From Flavobacteriales bacterium UBA5040 (GTDB lineage Bacteria > Bacteroidota > Bacteroidia > Flavobacteriales > Weeksellaceae), in the NCBI GenBank assembly GCA_002415135.1, contig DIBY01000023.1, positions 62,001-126,000 of the forward strand: a stretch of DNA of 64,000 bases, given 5' to 3'. The notes beneath the pieces are model-generated. The model ran no database searches. It was not told the origin of the DNA and saw only the letters and a program-made list of their open reading frames with translations. The translations under genes were made by a program, and so were the position numbers. This document shows, in pieces, positions 43,875 through 51,362 of the stretch (position 1 is the first letter of the stretch; the number at the start of each line of letters is the position of its first letter).

Positions 43875-45470
43875 ATGGCACAAAAGGAAACTTTATCTTC
43901 ATTAATTCATGGCAATTTCGCTAAGGAACTTTCGATTTCCGATGGCAAAATGCCTCCAAATGCAATAGAATTCGAGAAGCTCGTTATCGGAACTTTTTTA
44001 ATTGATAAAAAAGGATTGGATTATTCCATCGATTTATTAACGGCAGATGTATTCTACGATCCGCGACATCAAGAGATCTTCCGTGCTATCGTTAAGTTGT
44101 TTGAAGGAAATCATCCCGTCGATTTAATGACGGTGATTCAGGAATTAAAGAAAACGGAGAAATTAAACCTGGCTGGTGGCGACCATTACATCATCGATTT
44201 AACGATGGGTGTTTCGTCCAGTGCCCATATCGAATATCATGTTCGCGTAATCTTAGAGAAATTCATTTTACGAAGTTTAATTAATGTTTCTGCCAACGTT
44301 ATCGACAGCGCGTATAAAGAATCTACAGACGTTTTCGAACTTTTAGACAAAGCTGAACAATCCTTTTTCGAAATCACCAACGACACCATTAAAAAAGGTT
44401 TCGATACTGCCAACACTTTGGTAACTCAGGCAATTGAAACCATCAAAGCCTTAAAGGACAAAGAAGGAATCTCTGGAATCCCCTCTGGATTTAAAGATAT
44501 TGACAAGGAAACCGGTGGTTGGCAAAATTCAGATTTAATTATTATTGCAGCTCGTCCAGCGATGGGGAAAACTGCCTTTCTACTTTCTATGGCCAGGAAT
44601 ATCGCGGTAGAACATAATATCCCGATGGCTTTATTCTCGCTAGAGATGGCCTCGGTTCAATTGATTACCAGAATGATCGCCTCAGAAACGGGAATATCTT
44701 CTGAGAAATTAAGAAAAGGACAAATGTCTGATGAAGAATGGCAACGACTATTTTCCAATGTTTCGGCGTTGGAAAATGCGCCTTTATATATCGATGAAAC
44801 GCCTTCACTTTCCGTCTTTGATTTCCGGGCAAAATGTAGAAGATTAGTGATGCAGCATGGTGTAAAAATCATCATGGTCGATTATCTTCAGTTAATGACC
44901 GCCAACTCTGGAAAAGGTGGCGCTGGAAACCGTGAGCAGGAAATCGCAATGATCTCCCGTTCCTTAAAAGCGATCGCCAAAGAACTGAACGTTCCTGTAG
45001 TTGCACTTTCACAGCTTTCGAGAAGTGTAGAAACAAGACCAGGAAAAAGACCGATGCTTTCTGACCTTCGGGAATCCGGAGCAATTGAGCAGGATGCCGA
45101 TATTGTTTCCTTTATCTTCCGTCCGGAATATTATAAAATAACCACTTGGGATAATGATGAAGACGGCGGCGAATCTTCCACTGAAAATCAGGCAGAGTTA
45201 ATCATCGCAAAACACCGTAACGGTGCGACTGCAGATGTAAGAATGTCTTTCCATAAAAATATCGCGAAATTTGGCGACCTCGATCTATTTGGCGGTAGCG
45301 GCGGTTATGGTTATCAATCCTCCAACTTCGGGCAGCAAGATACACCAGGAGGTTTTGAGAAAATTAAAACGACCATTGATCCAGGCGCTGCGTTTGACTT
45401 GCCTAGCAAACAAAACCTATCTGGCTCTTCAATGAATGATTTGGATGATGACGATGACTTTCAATTTTAG
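43875..45470 (+). CDS. dnaB: Replicative DNA helicase DnaB
   Basis: 531 residues. Hexameric helicase of the replication fork. The N-terminal primase-binding domain begins MPPNAIEFEKLVIGTFLIDK. The RecA-like domain has Walker A ARPAMGKTAFLLS near residue 227, ALFSLEMASVQLITRM, Walker B KIIMVDYLQLMT near 330 and REQEIAMISRSLKAIAKEL, and the Arg-finger region LSDLRESGAIEQDAD. No intein is present. The C-terminal tail ends in an acidic DLDDDDDFQF, similar to the acidic tip of SSB-like proteins. Start chosen at ATG 43875, 4 nt after the -7 element. Confidence 0.98.
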   Translation: MAQKETLSSLIHGNFAKELSISDGKMPPNAIEFEKLVIGTFLIDKKGLDYSIDLLTADVFYDPRHQEIFRAIVKLFEGNHPVDLMTVIQELKKTEKLNLAGGDHYIIDLTMGVSSSAHIEYHVRVILEKFILRSLINVSANVIDSAYKESTDVFELLDKAEQSFFEITNDTIKKGFDTANTLVTQAIETIKALKDKEGISGIPSGFKDIDKETGGWQNSDLIIIAARPAMGKTAFLLSMARNIAVEHNIPMALFSLEMASVQLITRMIASETGISSEKLRKGQMSDEEWQRLFSNVSALENAPLYIDETPSLSVFDFRAKCRRLVMQHGVKIIMVDYLQLMTANSGKGGAGNREQEIAMISRSLKAIAKELNVPVVALSQLSRSVETRPGKRPMLSDLRESGAIEQDADIVSFIFRPEYYKITTWDNDEDGGESSTENQAELIIAKHRNGATADVRMSFHKNIAKFGDLDLFGGSGGYGYQSSNFGQQDTPGGFEKIKTTIDPGAAFDLPSKQNLSGSSMNDLDDDDDFQF

Positions 45471-45472
45471 GA

Positions 45473-45955
45473 ATGAGTCTTAGAATAGAAATTTATACCG
45501 ACGGCGCTTGTAGTGGAAATCCTGGAAAAGGCGGTTACGGAATCGTGATGAAGGTTCCCGAAAAAAATTACGAGAAAAGATACGCTCAGGGTTTTCGCCT
45601 GACGACCAATAACCGTATGGAATTAATGGCGGTCATCACGGCGTTGGAAAAACTAAAATCTACCGATAACGATATCCACATTTTCACTGACAGCAAATAT
45701 GTTTCTGACGCTATTAATCAGAAATGGATTTTTGGATGGATCAAAAAAGGATTTAAGAATGTTAAAAATCCTGATCTGTGGAAAAGAATGGTTCCTTTAA
45801 TTAAAACACACCAAACTACTTTTCATTGGGTGAAAGGTCATGCCGGACATCTTGAAAATGAAATTTGCGATCAACTTGCGGTGAAAGCAGCACAGACTGA
45901 ACCACTACTCGTAGACGATTTTTTTGAGAAACAGCAAAACGGTGGACTTTTTTAA
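45473..45955 (+). CDS. rnhA: Ribonuclease HI
   Basis: 160 residues. Cuts the RNA strand of RNA-DNA hybrids. The catalytic residues are visible: Asp10 in YTDGACSGNPGKGGYG, Glu in TTNNRMELMAVI near 48, Asp in HIFTDSKYV near 70 and the last Asp in ENEICDQLA near 134. It starts 2 nt after the dnaB stop, so the two are an operon. Confidence 0.97.
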   Translation: MSLRIEIYTDGACSGNPGKGGYGIVMKVPEKNYEKRYAQGFRLTTNNRMELMAVITALEKLKSTDNDIHIFTDSKYVSDAINQKWIFGWIKKGFKNVKNPDLWKRMVPLIKTHQTTFHWVKGHAGHLENEICDQLAVKAAQTEPLLVDDFFEKQQNGGLF

Positions 45956-46058
45956 GAGTGAATTGCTGCGCGTCAATTGCTTCGTAGTGAATGGTCAATT
46001 TACAATAGTCAAGTAGTGTTGCTGTGAATAGTTAATTTTCTAAAATCGCTATCACTAA
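45956..46058. other. Intergenic stretch after rnhA, no gene seen
   Basis: First part of a 483-nt gene-free gap. It holds AGTGAATGGTCAATT, close to the complement of the AATTCACCATT-type unit starts of the tandem repeat that follows. Confidence 0.55.
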
Positions 46059-46390
46059 AATTCACCATTGACTTATGTATCTAAACAAATTCGCGAATTA
46101 CTACTTTAACTGAAGAATTTAACCATTAAGATTTGGGTTAAGGAGTTAAGATTTTTTAAGTCATTTTCGACAAGTCAAAAATATTGAGAGCCTCTCAAAA
46201 TTCACCATTCACTTATTCACTTAAATAAATTCTTCAATTACTCTTTAATTGAAGAATTTAAACATTAAGATTTGGGTTAACGGGTTAAAATTCATTAAGT
46301 TATTTTTGACAAGTCATAAATGGCAGCTCCTTTCAAAATTCACTTTTAGAAATTCACCATTCACTTATTCATTCGAATAAAATTCACGAT
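46059..46390. repeat. Tandem intergenic repeat of about 140 bp, two copies plus a partial third
   Basis: Each unit starts AATTCACCATT. Copy 1 begins near 46059, copy 2 near 46199, and the start of a third copy lies at 46351. Shared landmarks are a hairpin (perfect 14-bp arms in copy 2: 46227-46240 and 46246-46259), TTAACCATTAAG (46119-46130; TTAAACATTAAG at 46258-46269), ATTTGGGTTAA and GACAAGTCA. No open frame spans it. Confidence 0.8.
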
Positions 46391-46426
46391 CTATTTTTTC
46401 ACCCGAAAAAATCCGGCTCATTTATT

Positions 46427-46434
46427 TATCTTTG
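46427..46434 (+). promoter_or_regulatory. -7 element of the nitroreductase-like gene
   Basis: TATCTTTG, exact TAnnTTTG, exactly 4 nt before the ATG at 46439. Confidence 0.5.
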
Positions 46435-46438
46435 TTTT

Positions 46439-47068
46439 ATGGATTACCTCGATGCCCTCAACAAAAGATATTCGGTCAAAAAATTTAATGCAGAAAAAAC
46501 AGTATCGCCTGATGCACTTTTTCATATACTTGAGGCCGCCAGACTATCGGCTAGTTCTCTGGGATTACAACCTTACAAAATCGTTATTGTAGAAAGTTCA
46601 GAAATGAAAGAAAAACTCATTCCGGCTTTCTACAACCCTTCTCAGATTTCTACCTGTTCCCATTTAATAGCCATCGTATCTAAAAACGATATTGAGTCTC
46701 AATATATTGGCGATTACTTTAGTAATATATCACAAACGAGAGAAGTTCCGTTGGAAAGTTTAAACCCATTTAAACAAAGCATCAGCAATCATATTGAAAG
46801 ATTATCAAAAGAAGAAGTAATGACCTGGGCAGACAAACAGTGTTATATTGTTTTAGGAAATCTAATGTTTGCCGCGGCTTTAGAAAATGTGGACACCTGT
46901 CCCATGGAAGGTTTTAAACAGGAAAAAATAGATGAAATTTTAGGACTCGATGTCGGAATAGAAAAAGTTGCCGTGACTTTAGCAATTGGATACCGTTCCG
47001 AAGAAGATGAGTTTCAGAATTTTAAAAAAGTACGGAAACCTACTGAGAAATTGTTTAAATTTATTTAA
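46439..47068 (+). CDS. Nitroreductase-family NAD(P)H-dependent oxidoreductase
   Basis: 209 residues. FMN-dependent fold of the NfsB type: NKRYSVKKFNAEKTVSPDA near residues 8-26 supplies the phosphate-binding Arg/Ser region, LEAARLSASSLGLQPYKIVI near 30-50 is the flavin-site helix, and LENVDTCPMEGFKQEKIDEI near 145-165 is the family signature. Reduces nitroaromatics or quinones in related proteins; the natural substrate is not predictable. It lies 40 nt before nadB in the same direction. Confidence 0.92.
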   Translation: MDYLDALNKRYSVKKFNAEKTVSPDALFHILEAARLSASSLGLQPYKIVIVESSEMKEKLIPAFYNPSQISTCSHLIAIVSKNDIESQYIGDYFSNISQTREVPLESLNPFKQSISNHIERLSKEEVMTWADKQCYIVLGNLMFAAALENVDTCPMEGFKQEKIDEILGLDVGIEKVAVTLAIGYRSEEDEFQNFKKVRKPTEKLFKFI

Positions 47069-47108
47069 TTTAGACACTTACTTACAACCTAAATATCGAA
47101 CCAACTCA

Positions 47109-48680
47109 ATGATAAAAGCAGACGTACTCGTCATCGGATCAGGAATCTCCGGACTTTCTTATGCAATTAAAATTTCCGAAAGAATGCCAGATGCGAAAAT
47201 CATCATCGTTACCAAAGCCGATGAAGATGAAAGCAATACCAAATATGCCCAAGGTGGATTGGCGGTAGTTACGGACTTTGACAATGATGGATTTCAAAAA
47301 CACATCGACGATACAATGCGTGCTGGGGATGGAGAAAATAATCTCGACGTTGTAAAAATGGTCATCGAAGAAGGTCCGGAAAGATTCAAAGAACTGGTAG
47401 ATTGGGGAACTAATTTCGATAAGAAAGATGGAAATCTGATGCTCGGCAGAGAAGGTGGCCATACGGAGAACCGAATCGTTCACCACAAAGATATTACGGG
47501 AAAAGAGATCGAACGTGCCTTATTGGAAACAGCGAACAGATCTCCAAATATTGAAATCATGGCGCATCATTACGTCATCGATTTGATTACCCAACATCAT
47601 GTTCCCGAAAAAGTTTTTGATCTGGAGAAAATCGACTGCTATGGCGCTTATATCTTGAATGAAAAAGACAAAAGAATCAAAAAAATTACCGCGAAAATAA
47701 CTTTAGTTGCAACTGGCGGAGCAGGTCACGTTTATAAAAACACCACCAATCCCATTATTGCAACAGGTGACGGAATTGCCTTCGTGCACAGAGCGCGGGG
47801 GAAAATTTCAAATATGCAATACTATCAGTTTCATCCGACGGCTTTGTTTTCGAAGAGAGATGGAATGTTGTTTTTGATTTCCGAAGCGGTGCGTGGTGAT
47901 GGTGCAAAATTGAGAACTAAAGACGGTGAAAAATTTATGCATAAATACGATGAGCGCGAAGAATTAGCCTCACGCGATATTGTAGCAAGAGCGATTGACA
48001 GCGAACTGAAAATTTCTGGCGATGATTATGTAGGGCTCGATTGTCGGGAAATGAATCATGAAAAATTCATTGAGCATTTTCCCAATATTTATCAGAAATG
48101 TCTGGATGAAGGCATCGATCCTTTTACGCAATTAATTCCGGTGGTGCCGGCCTGTCATTATTTAATGGGCGGAATCGACATCGACCGCGATGGACAAAGC
48201 TCTATTAAAAACCTATTTGCGGTGGGCGAATGCACCAACTCTGGTTTACATGGCGCGAATCGTTTGGCTTCAAATTCCCTGCTGGAAGGTCTGGTTTTTG
48301 GACATAATGCAGCTTTGAAAACGGTGGAACTTTTGGAAGTAAATGATTTCAATTTCGACGACTTAAAAGCAATTCCTGAATGGAATGAAGAAGGAATGAA
48401 AATGATGGACGAAATGGTGATGGTTTCCTATCTTCGGCGCCAGCTTCAAGAAATGATGAGCGATCTGGTGAGCATCGTTCGAACCAATGATCGACTGGCT
48501 CTTGCCAAAAAAAAGCAACACGAAATTTTTGATGCCGTCAACGAGTTGTACAACTACTCTATTTTATCTCCCAAACTTTCTGAACTCAGGAATCTGACGA
48601 ATATTTCCTATTTGATTATCAAACATTCTTTGACGATGACGGAAAACAAAGGTGCTTTTTTTAATAAAGATTTAGCTTAG
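47109..48680 (+). CDS. nadB: L-aspartate oxidase
   Basis: 523 residues from ATG at 47109. The open frame reaches back to 46986 inside the nitroreductase gene, but the FAD-binding motif (ADVLVIGSGISGLSYAIKIS) begins right after this ATG. Oxidises L-aspartate to iminoaspartate for de novo NAD synthesis. Other motifs are KYAQGGLAVV, TENRIVHHKDITGKEIERAL, LVATGGAGHVYKNTTNP and the substrate-site MQYYQFHPTALF and CHYLMGGIDIDRDG, with GLHGANRLASNSLLEGLVFG near 395-415. nadC lies three genes on; nadA is not in the window. Confidence 0.97.
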   Translation: MIKADVLVIGSGISGLSYAIKISERMPDAKIIIVTKADEDESNTKYAQGGLAVVTDFDNDGFQKHIDDTMRAGDGENNLDVVKMVIEEGPERFKELVDWGTNFDKKDGNLMLGREGGHTENRIVHHKDITGKEIERALLETANRSPNIEIMAHHYVIDLITQHHVPEKVFDLEKIDCYGAYILNEKDKRIKKITAKITLVATGGAGHVYKNTTNPIIATGDGIAFVHRARGKISNMQYYQFHPTALFSKRDGMLFLISEAVRGDGAKLRTKDGEKFMHKYDEREELASRDIVARAIDSELKISGDDYVGLDCREMNHEKFIEHFPNIYQKCLDEGIDPFTQLIPVVPACHYLMGGIDIDRDGQSSIKNLFAVGECTNSGLHGANRLASNSLLEGLVFGHNAALKTVELLEVNDFNFDDLKAIPEWNEEGMKMMDEMVMVSYLRRQLQEMMSDLVSIVRTNDRLALAKKKQHEIFDAVNELYNYSILSPKLSELRNLTNISYLIIKHSLTMTENKGAFFNKDLA

Positions 48681-48684
48681 AAAT

Positions 48685-49386
48685 ATGATGAAAAGTATTA
48701 TTTCTGTCTTTACAATCATTCTCTTTTTCTTTAATCATAATATAAATTCACAATCTATGGGATTTTTTAATCAATTATTCGGAGGAATTCAAAAGTCATC
48801 AATTAGCGATAGCGATCTAGAAAAAACTTCAGAAATGTTGAATGAAGATTTGTACTGGGAAATTGTAGCGCAGTCCTTGAAAAATTCAAAAGACCAAGAC
48901 GGACAGGAAAAATTTTTAATTAATGAAATTTCAAAACTTACCCCCAAACAGATGATTGGATTTCGCTTAAGAACTGATCAATTGCTTTATAACACTTATA
49001 ATTCTGAAATGTGGTGTGCGAGCTATCTAATGAACAGTGGAAGTTCGGATGACGGATTTGAATATTTCAGAAATTGGGTGATCTCGCGAGGGAAAGAAGT
49101 CTACTACCAAGCAAAAGAGAATCCTGACACTTTACTTTCACAAAAAGAATTTGGTTCAGACGGATTTTATGAGTTTGAACCGTTTTGGTATGTTGCGATC
49201 GAGGCTTTTAAGCAAAAAACAAATGAAGATTTGTACGATTATATTGACTACGATAATTTTCATACCTCAGAAGGGAACTATCCTCAATTTGAATTTACAT
49301 GGCAAGAAACTAATCCTTCCAGCATGAAGAGGATTTGTCCAAACCTTTTTAAAGAATTTAAAAATAAACAACTTTTGCACCAATGA
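48685..49386 (+). CDS. DUF4240-domain protein
   Basis: 233 residues. The N-terminal hydrophobic run SIISVFTIILFFFNHNINSQ looks like a signal peptide, unusual for a DUF4240 protein. The domain from about residue 50 has LYWEIVAQSLKNSKDQDGQE, LYNTYNSEMWCASYLMNSGS and DDGFEYFRNWVISRGKEVYY, the family's core motif. Function unknown; related domains occur in proteins thought to be immunity-like or regulatory. It starts 4 nt after nadB and overlaps the sulfurtransferase start by 4 nt (ATGA), so it is part of the same transcript. Confidence 0.8.
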   Translation: MMKSIISVFTIILFFFNHNINSQSMGFFNQLFGGIQKSSISDSDLEKTSEMLNEDLYWEIVAQSLKNSKDQDGQEKFLINEISKLTPKQMIGFRLRTDQLLYNTYNSEMWCASYLMNSGSSDDGFEYFRNWVISRGKEVYYQAKENPDTLLSQKEFGSDGFYEFEPFWYVAIEAFKQKTNEDLYDYIDYDNFHTSEGNYPQFEFTWQETNPSSMKRICPNLFKEFKNKQLLHQ

Positions 49387-50225
49387 AAATATCTCCAATC
49401 ATTAACGCTGAAGAATTAGCGAATTTAAATCAAGACGATCTCATCATTGTTGACGCTGGAAGTGGCGGCTCGGCTTATGAGAAATATCTTTTGGAACATC
49501 TCGACGGAGCTTTATATGTTGATATCAATAATGATTTAGCCGAAATTCCGAAAGATGCAGAAAAGGGCGGGAGACATCCTTTGCCCAGTTTGGAAAAGTT
49601 TGCTGAAATTTTAAATGAGTTAGGAATTAACCAGAACTCCCATGTCATTGTTTATGATGATAAAAATGCGTCGATTGCCGGAGCTAGATTTTGGTGGATG
49701 CTGAGAGCAGCGGGCGTAGAAAAAGTTCAGGTTTTAAATGGCGGAATTCAGAAAGCAAAAGAAAAAGGATTGCTGGTAAATTCAAATACCGTTACCGCAA
49801 AACCGGTCGAAAAAATTTCTATAAAAAAATGGAAACTTCCGATGGTCGATATCAATTTCATCGAAGATATTTCTGAAAACCCTGAATACATGGTAATTGA
49901 TGTTCGTGAAAAAGACCGTTACGATGGAAAAACAGAACCTATCGATGAGGTTGCAGGACATATTCCCGGAGCCGTCAATATTCCATTTAAAGAAAATTTA
50001 AATGAAGACGGAACTTTTAAAAGTCCAGAAATTCTTCACGAAAAATACGCAGAAGTTTTAAAGAACATGGCATCCAATAAAATTGCAGTTCATTGTGGAT
50101 CGGGCGTTACAGCCTGTCATACTTTGCTGGCGATGAAGTACGCCGGCTTTGAACTTCCTAATCTCTATGTTGGTTCTTGGAGCGAATGGAGCAGAAATGA
50201 AAAACCTGTGACTAAAAATAATTAA
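49383..50225 (+). CDS. Sulfurtransferase with two rhodanese domains (SseA-like)
   Basis: 280 residues, typical of two-domain thiosulfate or 3-mercaptopyruvate sulfurtransferases. The inactive first domain has DLIIVDAGSGGSAYEKYLLE and GRHPLPSLEKFAEIL; the second has MVIDVREKDRYDGKTEPI, GHIPGAVNIPF and the active-site loop HCGSGVTACHT with Cys238. The CGSGVTA loop favours the 3-mercaptopyruvate type (SseA). Lies between nadB and nadC; a sulfur link to the Fe-S enzyme NadA is conceivable but not shown. A 10-bp hairpin follows its stop. Confidence 0.9.
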   Translation: MKISPIINAEELANLNQDDLIIVDAGSGGSAYEKYLLEHLDGALYVDINNDLAEIPKDAEKGGRHPLPSLEKFAEILNELGINQNSHVIVYDDKNASIAGARFWWMLRAAGVEKVQVLNGGIQKAKEKGLLVNSNTVTAKPVEKISIKKWKLPMVDINFIEDISENPEYMVIDVREKDRYDGKTEPIDEVAGHIPGAVNIPFKENLNEDGTFKSPEILHEKYAEVLKNMASNKIAVHCGSGVTACHTLLAMKYAGFELPNLYVGSWSEWSRNEKPVTKNN

Positions 50226-50233
50226 GTAAATTT

Positions 50234-50265
50234 AAATCTTCAGCAATATCCAAACCTGAAGATTT
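50234..50265 (+). terminator. Weak hairpin between the sulfurtransferase gene and nadC
   Basis: Perfect 10-bp stem AAATCTTCAG (50234-50243) with CTGAAGATTT (50256-50265), 12-nt loop. It lacks a strong T run, so termination would be partial at best. Confidence 0.4.
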
Positions 50266-50281
50266 CTTGAAATATAAAAAA

Positions 50282-51142
50282 ATGAAAAAACCGATATACG
50301 TTACGAAAGACGCTTTAAAAACATTTATTAAGAACGCCTTAGAAGAGGATATTCAAGATGGAGATCATTCGACCTTGGCGACGATTCCAAAAGATCTGGA
50401 ACAGAAAGCCAAACTATTGGTAAAGGAAGATTGCATTTTGGCTGGAGTTGAACTGGCAGAAATAATTTTTAAACAGTTCGATAAAAATTTAAAAGTAGAA
50501 CGTTTACTCAAAGATGGCGACAAGGCAAATGTGGGCGATATCGCTTTTTATGTTACCGGCAGCGCCAGATCGATCCTTTCCACAGAACGATTTGTTTTGA
50601 ACTGTATGCAGAGAATGAGTGGAATCGCAACGCTGACTCATGATTGGGATTCCAGATTATTAGGAACAAAAACCAAACTTTTAGATACCCGTAAAACAAC
50701 ACCCAATTTTAGAATATGTGAAAAATGGGCGGTGGCAATTGGTGGCGGAACCAATCACCGATATGGTTTGTACGATATGATCATGCTAAAGGATAATCAT
50801 ATTGATTATAATGGCAGCATCACCAACGCCGTAAAAATGGCTAAAAATTATACTGAAAAAATCAAGAAGCCTTTAAAAATAGAAGTGGAAACCAGAAATT
50901 TGGAAGAAGTTGAGGAAGCTTTAAAAGCGGGTGCTGACCGAATTATGCTCGATAATATGGATGTGGCAATGATGGCAGAAGCCGTTAAGATAATTGGGAA
51001 AAAATGTGAAACAGAAGCTTCGGGTGGCATTACCCGCGATATGCTGAAAGAGATCGCGAGAACAGGAGTTGATTTTATTTCAGCCGGTGCGCTAACTCAC
51101 TCAGCTGATAACATTGACCTCAGTTTGAAGGCCGTAAAATAA
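50282..51142 (+). CDS. nadC: Nicotinate-nucleotide pyrophosphorylase (quinolinate phosphoribosyltransferase)
   Basis: 286 residues from ATG at 50282; an in-frame TTG at 50267 is less likely. Converts quinolinate plus PRPP to nicotinate mononucleotide. Family motifs are ALEEDIQDGDHSTLATIP near the N-terminus, NCMQRMSGIATLTHDWDSRL, TKLLDTRKTTPNFRICEKWA with the conserved DTRKTTP, GGGTNHRYGLYDMIMLKDNH and IMLDNMDVAMMAEAV, then EASGGITRDMLKEIARTGVD. Follows the NAD-synthesis gene nadB at two genes' distance on the same strand. Confidence 0.97.
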   Translation: MKKPIYVTKDALKTFIKNALEEDIQDGDHSTLATIPKDLEQKAKLLVKEDCILAGVELAEIIFKQFDKNLKVERLLKDGDKANVGDIAFYVTGSARSILSTERFVLNCMQRMSGIATLTHDWDSRLLGTKTKLLDTRKTTPNFRICEKWAVAIGGGTNHRYGLYDMIMLKDNHIDYNGSITNAVKMAKNYTEKIKKPLKIEVETRNLEEVEEALKAGADRIMLDNMDVAMMAEAVKIIGKKCETEASGGITRDMLKEIARTGVDFISAGALTHSADNIDLSLKAVK

Positions 51143-51312
51143 TTATCAAAACTGTAATTTTAGGACCAACTTTAATAAAAACAGACAATTCCGTTGAGAA
51201 TGACAGGCAATGAATACAAAATTTAAACCTTTGATTCACTGATGGATAGCAATAAATTTAACAAAGTTTTAAAATTTAACAATTTGTTAACGAAAGTACC
51301 GTTTAAATATAA

Positions 51313-51320
51313 TATTTTTG
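51313..51320 (+). promoter_or_regulatory. -7 element of the TonB-dependent receptor gene
   Basis: TATTTTTG, exact TAnnTTTG, 42 nt before the ATG at 51363. It overlaps an in-frame TTG at 51318 and so argues against the longer start. The best upstream TTG (51284-51286) is 26 nt away, further than the N20 of the susC promoters. Confidence 0.5.
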
Positions 51321-51362
51321 CAAAAACTTTCTGTAAAAGCAAATACAAACAAAATTTTAGTT

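Noticed and set aside
46986..47108. 41-codon N-terminal extension of L-aspartate oxidase
   Set aside because: It lies within the nitroreductase gene in another frame, and the FAD motif begins right after the ATG at 47109.
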